A DNA stretch of 5,288 nt from Promethearchaeota archaeon (GCA_016839905.1 JAEOTJ010000135.1:1-5288); one strand, 5' to 3'; positions 1-5,288 are shown, counted from the first letter of the stretch. Program-made: numbers and translations. Notes: generated from the letters alone by a model not told the origin.

Positions 1-57
1 AAAACCCTTGAAAACGATCGTATTTACATTCAAACCGTTCTAAGCGACTATGAGTAA
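1..57 (+). CDS. C-terminal tail of an unidentified protein, cut by the left edge
   Basis: Frame 1 is open from the first base and ends at a TAA at 55-57, giving 18 residues that finish IYIQTVLSDYE. The composition (charged and aliphatic residues, mixed codons) looks more like coding sequence than the AT-rich spacer that follows. The other two plus frames hit stops at 9-11 (TGA) and 41-43 (TAA). The fragment is too short to assign a family. It would lie 70 bases upstream of the ATG of the next gene, on the same strand. A chance open frame of this length cannot be excluded. Confidence 0.5.
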   Translation, partial: KTLENDRIYIQTVLSDYE

Positions 58-75
58 AAACTTAAATTTCATGAT

Positions 76-88
76 CACCTAAAAGGTG
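76..88 (+). repeat. Short perfect inverted repeat (5-bp stem, 3-base loop)
   Basis: CACCT (76-80), AAA, AGGTG (84-88) form a small perfect hairpin 18 bases after the stop of the gene fragment at 1-57 and 39 bases before the ATG at 128. It could help end the upstream transcript or be an operator, but the stem is short, no clear T-run follows at once, and chance is a fair explanation. Confidence 0.25.
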
Positions 89-127
89 TTATACCCTAAA
101 TTTTATGAAATTTTTTATATATCAATA

Positions 128-742
128 ATGGATTGTATTGAACCTTCATTTGAAATTGATAAAAAAGGGCGCGTATTATGTAAGAAGCATACTAATTATC
201 CCTATTTTATTGATCCTAAAAAAGATTTTTTTGAAGAAATGTTTTTAGATTCAGAATTGACTTGTAAAAAATGTTCTCATTATAGGAAAGATGAATGTTA
301 TTTTTCAAAAACGAGAATTGATGAAATTGAACAAAAGAGATTACAAAAAAAGAGACATTATAAGTGTAAATTATGTGGAAAGAATTTAGATAGAATGTTT
401 ACGATTGTATACAAGTTTTATAATAAAGAAAAATATAATATTGAAATCCCTTTAGTTTGCTGTGAGTGCTATTATAGTATATCTCAAGGTTATTTTTTAA
501 AAGATTCATTTGGTAGGATTATTATTAGCATTTTCTATTTCACATTTTTATTATTCTCATTAAGTATATTTTTATTTTTAAAAGATATCTATGCTTTTAT
601 GGAGATCTTTTTCTTTTTATGGTTAGTTCCCTGGATAATTATTGCTTTTATATGTTTAAAAAAAATATGTATTGGAATAATAGGAATTTATTATTATAAA
701 AAGTATTTTGTTAAGAGTGAATTTGAGATAAAACGCGAGTAA
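128..742 (+). CDS. Small membrane protein with two N-terminal zinc-binding modules and two TM helices
   Basis: Family not recognised by name; 204 residues from the ATG at 128. What is seen: C18-x2-H21 followed by C46-x2-C49 (with another Cys at 57), then a zinc-ribbon-like pair C80-x2-C83 and C111-x2-C114 with a 27-residue gap. A hydrophobic stretch at about 131-151 and another at about 157-177 are probable membrane helices, with a short basic tail after them. There is no signal peptide, so the Cys-rich half is probably cytoplasmic, held at the membrane by a helical hairpin. The frame is open further upstream to a GTG at 86, but the 14 extra residues contain no motif and the GTG lies in a hairpin, so the ATG is preferred. 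No Shine-Dalgarno sequence precedes the ATG; a leaderless mRNA with a TATA-like ATTTTATG near 100 is possible. The gene ends 17 bases from the convergent HAD gene. The zinc role is inferred from Cys/His spacing; the function is unknown. Confidence 0.82.
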   Translation: MDCIEPSFEIDKKGRVLCKKHTNYPYFIDPKKDFFEEMFLDSELTCKKCSHYRKDECYFSKTRIDEIEQKRLQKKRHYKCKLCGKNLDRMFTIVYKFYNKEKYNIEIPLVCCECYYSISQGYFLKDSFGRIIISIFYFTFLLFSLSIFLFLKDIYAFMEIFFFLWLVPWIIIAFICLKKICIGIIGIYYYKKYFVKSEFEIKRE

Positions 743-759
743 GGGATTTTAAACATAAG

Positions 760-1875
760 TTATCCTAATTCTCCCGCCCATCCTCGTACCAGCTTTCTCA
801 TTTTTACCTGACTTGAAATAATCTCATCAAGTTCTTTATCAGATTTATTTTTTAAATTTGAGATTTCGGGAACAAAGCCTCCTTCAAGAAAGAATGATTT
901 ACATTCTTTAGATATTAATCCGTTGGAAATATTTTTTGGATTATTCTTGAATTTATTAAATTGGTTTTCCCATTCCTCTAAAAATCTCTCGATATTATTT
1001 TTTGCTTGAAAAACAGGTAAGACTCCTAAGTTATTTGGCGTTGTAACAGCGATATTTGCCCTTTCGATTGTAAATCTATTACCATTAAATGAAACTGCGA
1101 TACCTCCCTCATCAGTTAGTCTTTGAAGCATGTTAATATCCGTGATGGAATCCCCAAGTACGATCATTTCAGAAATGGGAATTCTTGTTCTTTCTGAAAT
1201 ATCTTCCACTGCTAATTCTTTTCTTTTTCCACCCCGTACTTTTACATTATTCATTACTTTAATATAATCAGTTTCATCTCCTCTCCAAAAAAAATCATTC
1301 AAATCCTCAATTATACACTCAAGGTTTTTATTGTTATCAAGATATTTTTGGAAGATCTCTCTAACTAAATAATCTGTTGTTTCCTCGATATTTGATACGC
1401 CCTCTTTTAATTCATTTATATGCAAATCTGTACAATAGACATGATCTCGTGGAATATTTAAAGTCGCAGTAACTATATGAGCAAATTGCGTGTAACTTGT
1501 TGAAATTACATATACGTCCCAATCTTTAAGTAATATTTTCATTAATTCTTTACAGCCTGGCAATAAACCAAGATTACTCTTAGCAAGAGTCATCAATTCC
1601 TCGTCAGAATAGCAAGTAACATAAAGAGGAGCCATTAAACGTAAAGTATCCCCTGGCTGATATTCTGGAATGCCTAATTTTTCTTTCACACCTGGAATAT
1701 CTATTAGATAATCATCATAATTAGAGATCATCATAAAAAAATCGCCCATATTATAATCAAGTAAATTTAACTCAGGTTTTTTACTTAATAACCTGCTGAT
1801 TTCAGCAGCAAAATCAATTACACTAATAGGGCCTTCTAGATCCCATGCACAACAAAACTCCTTTTTATCATTCAA
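760..1875 (-). CDS. HAD-superfamily phosphatase-like protein, resembling archaeal COG4030/EhaR
   Basis: The 371-residue protein carries the haloacid dehalogenase (HAD) core motifs. Motif I is WDLEGP with the probable nucleophile Asp12. Motif II is the Ser/Thr in VISTS (125-127). A motif III lysine lies in GGKRKE (K217 or K219). Motif IV is GDSITD with Asp242 and Asp246. Known HAD enzymes use these residues with Mg2+ to hydrolyse or transfer phosphate through an aspartyl-phosphate. Motif I has Glu where most phosphatases have the second Asp; ThrH-type enzymes share this D-x-E-G form. A long insert between motifs I and II (about 19-120) would be the cap. The D-x-EGP opening resembles the archaeal HAD group that includes EhaR, annotated with energy-converting hydrogenase A, but no hydrogenase genes lie here. 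The substrate is unknown. The start is a TTG: an in-frame stop lies at 1885-1887, the next in-frame Met (residue 43) would lose motif I, and a TATA-like box sits at the right distance. The stop is 17 bases from the convergent membrane-protein gene. Confidence 0.88.
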   Translation of the reverse strand: MNDKKEFCCAWDLEGPISVIDFAAEISRLLSKKPELNLLDYNMGDFFMMISNYDDYLIDIPGVKEKLGIPEYQPGDTLRLMAPLYVTCYSDEELMTLAKSNLGLLPGCKELMKILLKDWDVYVISTSYTQFAHIVTATLNIPRDHVYCTDLHINELKEGVSNIEETTDYLVREIFQKYLDNNKNLECIIEDLNDFFWRGDETDYIKVMNNVKVRGGKRKELAVEDISERTRIPISEMIVLGDSITDINMLQRLTDEGGIAVSFNGNRFTIERANIAVTTPNNLGVLPVFQAKNNIERFLEEWENQFNKFKNNPKNISNGLISKECKSFFLEGGFVPEISNLKNKSDKELDEIISSQVKMRKLVRGWAGELG

Positions 1876-1898
1876 TTTAAAAACTTAACTTAGAATTG

Positions 1899-1905
1899 TA
1901 TAAAA
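1899..1905 (-). promoter_or_regulatory. TATA-like element of the HAD gene
   Basis: On the minus strand this reads TTTTATA, preceded by the purine-rich AATAGA where an archaeal TFB recognition element would lie. Its centre is about 27 bases from the TTG at 1875, the usual archaeal TATA-to-start distance. Transcription would therefore begin at or next to the start codon and give a leaderless mRNA. This is pattern matching in an AT-rich spacer, so it remains a prediction. Confidence 0.42.
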
Positions 1906-1943
1906 TCTATTAAGATAAAAATAGTAGAACTCTGTTAAATAAT

Positions 1944-1974
1944 CTTATTATTAAGAGCTTATTATTATTGAGAG
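1944..1974 (-). repeat. Imperfect tandem direct repeat in the HEAT-HAD spacer
   Basis: CTTATTATTA occurs at 1944-1953 and again at 1958-1967 (plus-strand reading), each followed by a GAG-containing tail, so the unit is about 14-17 bases. It lies 39 bases or more upstream of the putative TATA box of the HAD gene and could be a paired regulator-binding site. Low-complexity AT sequence makes chance repeats common. I see nothing else in the spacer 1876-2030 apart from the TATA box and the T-run. Confidence 0.2.
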
Positions 1975-2018
1975 AATGCGAGATTATTTATGGCGGAATT
2001 CATAAATTTGGTCATATT

Positions 2019-2024
2019 AAAAAA
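2019..2024 (-). terminator. T-run terminator after the HEAT-repeat gene
   Basis: Minus-strand transcription meets TTTTTT seven bases after the stop codon at 2031-2033. Archaeal RNA polymerase and the FttA/aCPSF1 pathway end transcripts at such T-rich tracts without needing a hairpin. The tract is short, so the call is tentative. Confidence 0.35.
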
Positions 2025-2030
2025 TATACT

Positions 2031-2489
2031 TTAAGGATGTTCTTCTTTCTCTTTTTTTATAATATTTCTCCAGTCTGGTTCAATTGTATCAAATGCTTGT
2101 TGAGCTAAATTTTTAAGTTCATCATCAGGAGAATTTAAAAATTGACCGATATATACTAAAGCCCTTTTATCATTAATGTTTGTTAAACTTTCTATAATAT
2201 ATCTTATCCTTGATTTATCAATATGACTTTTATCTAGTTCTTCTTTAAGTTTCTCAATGATTCTAAGGGTAGCTTTACCATCACCTATTCTTCCTAAAGC
2301 TTCGATAATTCTATTTATCACGCTATGGTCTTGTTCAGTTCTAAGGGCTTTACATATTATATTAACGGCTCTTGCATCTTTCATAAATCCAAGTTGTCTA
2401 GCAGCTTCTGCTCTTTGTTGCCAATCTTCTCCATGAAATAATTGCCTGATTAAAGAATTATATTTAATGTTCCTTTCTTGCCAAGTCAT
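2031..2489 (-). CDS. Small HEAT-repeat (PBS-lyase-type) protein
   Basis: The 152-residue protein is built almost wholly of paired helices of the HEAT/PBS-lyase type. Units run at about 22-53 (AEAARQLGFMKDARAV), 55-90 (IIEALGRIGDGKAT), 92-122 (IIESLTNINDKRAL) and a partial one from 123 to 141. The repeat signature, a small-residue helix followed by G/N-D-x-R/K-A, is clear in the first three. A short N-terminal helix precedes them and a Lys/Glu-rich tail follows. No catalytic motif, signal peptide or membrane segment is visible. HEAT repeats make a curved surface for protein binding, so a scaffold or adaptor role is likely; the partner is unknown. The ATG at 2489 is the only reasonable start, since an in-frame TGA lies at 2493-2495 just upstream. 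No Shine-Dalgarno sequence is seen; a TATA-like box at 2508-2520 suggests a leaderless mRNA. It is 102 bases downstream of purD with a hairpin between, so it is probably a separate transcript. Confidence 0.87.
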   Translation of the reverse strand: MTWQERNIKYNSLIRQLFHGEDWQQRAEAARQLGFMKDARAVNIICKALRTEQDHSVINRIIEALGRIGDGKATLRIIEKLKEELDKSHIDKSRIRYIIESLTNINDKRALVYIGQFLNSPDDELKNLAQQAFDTIEPDWRNIIKKEKEEHP

Positions 2490-2507
2490 GCTTCATTAAA
2501 AAAGTAA

Positions 2508-2520
2508 TTATAATTAAATT
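2508..2520 (-). promoter_or_regulatory. TATA-like element of the HEAT-repeat gene
   Basis: The minus strand reads AATTTAATTATAA here. Its centre is about 24 bases from the ATG at 2489, which fits an archaeal TATA box driving a leaderless transcript. A second candidate, TTTTATATTTTATAAT (2533-2548), lies further out and would give a short leader, but it overlaps the T-rich tail of the purD hairpin. The AT-rich background weakens both. Confidence 0.33.
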
Positions 2521-2536
2521 TTAATTTATTTATTAT

Positions 2537-2567
2537 AAAATATAAAATTCCCTTGATACATAAGGGA
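2537..2567 (-). terminator. Hairpin with T-rich tail downstream of purD
   Basis: TCCCTT (2549-2554) and AAGGGA (2562-2567) form a perfect six-base-pair stem around a seven-base loop. On the minus strand the stem is followed by ATTTTATATTTT, and it starts 24 bases after the purD stop. The G/C-containing stem stands out in a spacer that is otherwise nearly all A and T. It is a good candidate for the purD transcript end or a 3'-end stabilising hairpin. The T-tracts are broken by A, so it is not a textbook bacterial terminator. Confidence 0.5.
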
Positions 2568-2591
2568 GATATTGGAAAATAAAAAAGATTT

Positions 2592-3911
2592 TTATTTATT
2601 TAGAATGGAGTTCATGTGATTTATTCTTTTTTGTAATAATTCTTGCGTACCCACGTCCTTTCTATGGAATAAATTACCTTCTATGCAAGCAACACCATTT
2701 TCAGCAATTTTTTCAGCTTCTTCAAGACTATTAGCGATTCCAAGAACCCCCATTGCCCTTGATGAGGTAGTATATATATTGTCATTTTCTCGATATACTG
2801 AAGCATAATAGAATTTTGCTCCGATCTCTTTAAGTTTTTTATCATTTACCTTGACTAATCCATCCTTTTTTGGAGATACTGGATAACCTTCAGGAGCTAA
2901 ATACTTACAAACAGTTGCTTTGTCTTCAAATTCTGCTTTCTTGGGTAAATTACCATTAATTATTCCCCAGCAAATATCTACAAAATTATCCTTAAGAAGA
3001 GGCAAAACATTCATTGCTTCAGGATCACCAAATCTCGCATTAAATTCAATAATCTTATTTCCTTTTGCTGTTTTCATAAATTGACCGTATAAAAATCCTT
3101 TATATTCAACCCCTGTTTCGGCTTTAACCGCAGCAACAACCTTTTTCATTTCTTCTAAAGCCTCATCAACATCTGCTTTACTAATGAAAGGCATTAGGTG
3201 GTCTTCCATTGAATAAGACCCCATACCTCCTGTATTTGGACCTTTATCATTTTCATATGCCCTTTTATGGTCTTGAACTAAGGGAGTTCCAATTACATTT
3301 TTACCATCAACGAAAGTTTGTAAGGTAAACTCCTCTCCATCACATTTTTCCTCAAAAATAAATTGACTTTTTTGATTAACTAATTCTTGACAATAATCAA
3401 TAATGTCTTGCTTAGAAAAGAGATGATCTCCATAAACTTTTACACCTTTACCACCCGTTAGCCCATCTGGTTTTACAACGATATTTTCTTCTCCCCAATC
3501 CGTGAGAGCGCTTTCTACACCCTCCATGGAATTAAACCTCTGACTTTTAATATTAGAAGCAATTTTGTATTTTTCAAGCAAGTCTCTTGTAAAAATCTTT
3601 GATCCCTCTAACTGTGCTGCTTCAATTTTCGGTCCAACACAAGGTATTCCACTTTTTTCTAATGCATCAACAATCCCCACAACTAAAGGGGCTTCAGGAC
3701 CTATTATTGCAAAATCAATCCTTGTTTCCTTACTAAAATCCATGATTTCCTTAAAATCCGTCTCAGAATTGATTTTAATTTTTTTGCTTAAATCCTCCAA
3801 ACCAGCGTTTTTAAAACTCATGTATGCATATAAATCAGCACCACCTCGGACTAAAGCCTCTCCAATAACATGTTCTCGAGCACCATGGCCAACAATTAAA
3901 CAATTTACCAT
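2592..3911 (-). CDS. purD: Phosphoribosylamine-glycine ligase (GAR synthetase)
   Basis: PurD joins 5-phosphoribosylamine and glycine using ATP to form glycinamide ribonucleotide, the second step of de novo purine synthesis, in the cytoplasm. The 439-residue length is normal for a single-domain PurD (about 420-440), not the fused eukaryotic form. Seen in order: an N-domain nucleotide-like loop GHGAREHVI (8-16), where bacterial enzymes usually have GGREHA; GPEAPLVVGIVDAL (71-84); the ATP-grasp entry KIFTRDLLEKY (105-115); VVKPDGLTGGKGV (145-157); QDHKRAYENDKGPNTGGMGS (213-232); and the metal-binding EFNARFGDPEA (289-299). The C-terminal domain follows (about 330-439). All the main PurD signatures are present, so the enzyme should be active. 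The start is the ATG at 3911; an in-frame TGA lies three codons upstream, and there is only weak Shine-Dalgarno similarity (TGATG). No other purine gene adjoins it here. The upstream spacer (119 bases) is AT-rich and may hold its promoter, but no single TATA box stands out. Confidence 0.97.
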   Translation of the reverse strand: MVNCLIVGHGAREHVIGEALVRGGADLYAYMSFKNAGLEDLSKKIKINSETDFKEIMDFSKETRIDFAIIGPEAPLVVGIVDALEKSGIPCVGPKIEAAQLEGSKIFTRDLLEKYKIASNIKSQRFNSMEGVESALTDWGEENIVVKPDGLTGGKGVKVYGDHLFSKQDIIDYCQELVNQKSQFIFEEKCDGEEFTLQTFVDGKNVIGTPLVQDHKRAYENDKGPNTGGMGSYSMEDHLMPFISKADVDEALEEMKKVVAAVKAETGVEYKGFLYGQFMKTAKGNKIIEFNARFGDPEAMNVLPLLKDNFVDICWGIINGNLPKKAEFEDKATVCKYLAPEGYPVSPKKDGLVKVNDKKLKEIGAKFYYASVYRENDNIYTTSSRAMGVLGIANSLEEAEKIAENGVACIEGNLFHRKDVGTQELLQKRINHMNSILNK

Positions 3912-3998
3912 AATAAATCATCAATATTTAATAATTTAGTATTTTTTTTAAGAATTTTAATCTTAATTATTAATGTAATGATTATTTATTTTCTTTTT

Positions 3999-4030
3999 AA
4001 AAAAAGGCTATATCTATATAAAAAAAAAAA
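3999..4030 (-). terminator. Double T-run terminator after the winged-helix gene
   Basis: Right after the stop at 4031-4033 the minus strand has 11 consecutive T (4030-4020) and then a second run of seven T (4005-3999), separated by ATATAGATATAGCC-like sequence. Such paired T-tracts fit archaeal hairpin-independent termination. The sequence TTTATATA at the join of the first run also matches an archaeal TATA consensus, so a distant purD promoter here is possible, but it would leave a leader of about 80 bases. The rest of the spacer up to 3912 shows nothing else. Confidence 0.5.
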
Positions 4031-4687
4031 TTAATCCATTCTTAAAAAATAAAGGAATTTATTCTCAATTTTTTCCTTTTCTATGATATTATATCTCTCT
4101 AAAATATCTAAATATTTATTAATCGTATTTGGATGCATTTTTAAGTCTTTAAAAATTTGAGTTTTTGAAACTCCAATGTTATTATCTTGTAAATAAAACA
4201 TTAATTTTTTAAATTTCTCTTTTGAGGTGAAGTAATTAATTTGAGCTCTTTCAAATTGAACTTTTGAATCAAAATAAATATATCGATTATCAAAGAATTC
4301 TCTTTTAATGAAATTAAATTTTTCTAAGATATCTATATGCCAAGTTATTACATAATTATTAAAGTGTAATTCTTTTTTTAATACATTAAAGTAAGTTCCA
4401 GGATGTTCAAGTATGAACTTATATATTCTTCTTCTTTTCTCATTAAATAAAACTGAATCACGATTTAATTTAGATCCTTCTAATAAATAATTCTTTTTTA
4501 CTAATGAATTAAGAATTTCCTTGATGCCACTTTGATTCATATTTATTGATGCCATTTTAAATCTTGAATGAATATAAGTAAGAATATTGTCTATATCAAA
4601 TTGTCTATTTCTGTTCAAATATTCTTGAACAACATCCAATACAATTTTTTCTTCAAATGATAAATTTTCTGATGATATTGTAGACAA
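4031..4687 (-). CDS. Triple winged-helix DNA-binding protein, probable transcription regulator
   Basis: The 218-residue protein appears to contain three consecutive winged-helix units. The first (about 10-82) opens SFEEKIVLDVVQEYL and has a recognition-helix-like part GIKEILNSLVKKNYL. The second (about 83-141) has RRIYKFILEHPGTYF, then VITWHIDILEKFNFI and a wing RYIYF. The third (about 155-216) has KTQIFKDLKMHPNTINKYL, then DILERYNII and a wing KFLYFL. Units two and three are clearest and resemble the MarR/ArsR-like regulators common in archaea. It is basic, with no Cys cluster or membrane segment. The start is a TTG at 4687: a stop in frame at 4691-4693 blocks extension, the first internal Met (residue 45) would break unit one, and AGAGGT lies at the right distance upstream. 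It is 17 bases behind the zinc-protein gene, so the two are probably co-transcribed and may work together. Its target genes cannot be read from the sequence. A structural chromatin role is an alternative. Confidence 0.85.
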   Translation of the reverse strand: MSTISSENLSFEEKIVLDVVQEYLNRNRQFDIDNILTYIHSRFKMASINMNQSGIKEILNSLVKKNYLLEGSKLNRDSVLFNEKRRRIYKFILEHPGTYFNVLKKELHFNNYVITWHIDILEKFNFIKREFFDNRYIYFDSKVQFERAQINYFTSKEKFKKLMFYLQDNNIGVSKTQIFKDLKMHPNTINKYLDILERYNIIEKEKIENKFLYFLRMD

Positions 4688-4694
4688 TTTTTAT

Positions 4695-4700
4695 ACCTCT
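4695..4700 (-). promoter_or_regulatory. Shine-Dalgarno sequence fixing a TTG start
   Basis: The minus strand reads AGAGGT, seven bases before the TTG at 4687-4685, and matches the archaeal 16S tail complement GGAGGTGAT over GAGGT. It lies in the 17-base gap after the stop of the upstream zinc-protein gene. This supports the non-ATG start and translation from a shared mRNA, in contrast to the leader-poor starts elsewhere in the window. Confidence 0.65.
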
Positions 4701-4704
4701 AAAA

Positions 4705-5288
4705 TTATCCTAGAAAGTCCTTTGAATCTGATTCAAACATCCTATTAAGGATGTCATCTCTCTCCTTAGATGTAAATGAGAGCATCTCTTTTAAGAATTC
4801 TTTCTTATCTTCGGGGGCCATTTTAAGCTGATTTAATTTTCTTATGAAATCCTCCGATAGGGATATTATATTCATTTCATTCAGCTCTTTTAATGTTTCT
4901 AAAGGTTTTTCTTGCTCAAGCAAGTTTAATAAATTCTCAGACCCGTTCATGGATCTTGATTTATCATCAATTGGCTGGTCTGTAGACTTATCCGATTCAA
5001 TAACAATTGGAGAATTACAACTCCAACACTTCTCTTCTTTATTCATTAAAGTATTAGCACATTTTAAACAATATTTTGTTCTACATTTAGGACAAACATA
5101 AGTAATGCCTATCAATGGGCCTCTATGAACTTGACAAAAGTCTTCCTTTTTTTCAATTTCTATTTCGCTTTCGGTTTTCTGAATTTCCCTTAATTTTTCA
5201 ATTTCCGCTTTGGCGTTAATCCTAGTTGGTATTACTTTCGTTTTAATTTTCTTTTTAGGTTTCTTTTTTGGAGTAATTTTCTCTTTCT
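4705..5288 (-). CDS. Cross-brace (RING/FYVE-like) zinc protein with Lys-rich N-terminal region, 5' end beyond the window
   Basis: The frame is open from the right edge to the TAA at 4705-4707, giving 193 visible residues. A TTG at 5115 could be mistaken for the start, but coding clearly continues upstream: a Lys/Pro-rich basic stretch (1-17), a charged helical stretch (24-48), then the zinc motif. The Cys/His pattern is C51-x2-H54-x10-C65-x2-C68-x4-C73-x2-C76-x10-C87-x2-C90, four pairs able to bind two Zn2+ ions in an interleaved cross-brace. The x4 gap between pairs two and three is like FYVE domains; the ending CWSCNSPI recalls the end of RING domains. After an acidic, polar linker (about 96-117) the C-terminal part (about 118-193) is predicted helical. 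No membrane segment is visible. Similar Cys-rich modules are, from memory, frequent in Lokiarchaeia. Ubiquitin-ligase-like, lipid-binding or DNA/protein-binding roles are all open. The gene is first in an operon with the winged-helix gene. Confidence 0.83.
   Translation of the reverse strand, partial: KEKITPKKKPKKKIKTKVIPTRINAKAEIEKLREIQKTESEIEIEKKEDFCQVHRGPLIGITYVCPKCRTKYCLKCANTLMNKEEKCWSCNSPIVIESDKSTDQPIDDKSRSMNGSENLLNLLEQEKPLETLKELNEMNIISLSEDFIRKLNQLKMAPEDKKEFLKEMLSFTSKERDDILNRMFESDSKDFLG

Noticed and set aside
8..33. Nested inverted repeats (TTGAA with TTCAA around the palindrome ACGATCGT), considered as an operator or CRISPR repeat
   Set aside because: The region reads as the C-terminal codons of a gene, no second copy exists in the window, and short palindromes of this size arise by chance.
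74..80. ATCACCT-like sequence matching the 3' tail of archaeal 16S rRNA
   Set aside because: The match is only seven or eight bases, nothing upstream resembles helix 45 of 16S rRNA, and the preceding bases read as protein coding.
86..127. Extension of the membrane-protein gene to a GTG start at 86
   Set aside because: The 14 extra residues show no motif, the GTG lies in a small hairpin, and an ATG at 128 gives a natural N terminus. It cannot be wholly excluded without homologues.
3565..3939. Plus-strand open frame of 124 codons
   Set aside because: It lies antisense within the well-conserved purD gene, and its low-complexity Ser/Lys/Ile composition is what the reverse of purD produces.
3912..4030. 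Search for a tRNA, riboswitch or small RNA upstream of purD
   Set aside because: The spacer is nearly all A and T, with no stable stems, no tRNA arms and no purine-riboswitch-like paired loops.
4844..5101. Plus-strand open frame of 85 codons
   Set aside because: It is antisense to the zinc-protein gene, whose Cys/His motif is convincing. The plus-strand frame has no recognisable domain.

Overview
The window looks like a piece of an AT-rich archaeal genome, most probably an Asgard archaeon of the Lokiarchaeia type. The evidence is circumstantial. It has TATA-like boxes about 25 bases upstream of start codons with little or no leader, T-run or hairpin ends, and TTG starts. Its proteins include a multi-winged-helix regulator, Cys-rich zinc proteins, a HEAT-repeat protein and a HAD protein resembling the archaeal COG4030/EhaR group. 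The lineage call rests on remembered family resemblance, not on a marker gene. No rRNA, tRNA, CRISPR array or insertion sequence is seen, and no gene-free stretch exceeds about 155 bases.

Layout. On the plus strand, positions 1-57 are the tail of a gene entering from the left, followed by a small membrane protein with two putative zinc-binding modules (128-742). Everything from 760 to the right edge is on the minus strand and meets the plus-strand gene tail to tail with only 17 bases between stop codons. In transcription order (right to left) these are: a zinc cross-brace protein cut by the right edge (4705-5288); a three-winged-helix DNA-binding protein 17 bases behind it, apparently in the same operon (4031-4687); PurD, the glycinamide ribonucleotide synthetase of purine synthesis (2592-3911); a short HEAT-repeat protein (2031-2489); and a HAD-fold phosphatase-like protein with a D-x-E nucleophile motif (760-1875).

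How the genes work together. Only the zinc-protein/winged-helix pair looks functionally coupled. purD, the HEAT gene and the HAD gene are separated by 102-155 bases. The HEAT and HAD genes have TATA-like elements close to their starts, so they are probably transcribed independently. purD has no other purine gene beside it here. The most interesting parts are the zinc cross-brace plus winged-helix operon, the EhaR-like HAD protein seen without hydrogenase genes, and the membrane-anchored zinc protein. The zinc-protein frame is open without a stop to the right edge, so a start at 5115 (a TTG) would wrongly remove the first zinc ligands.
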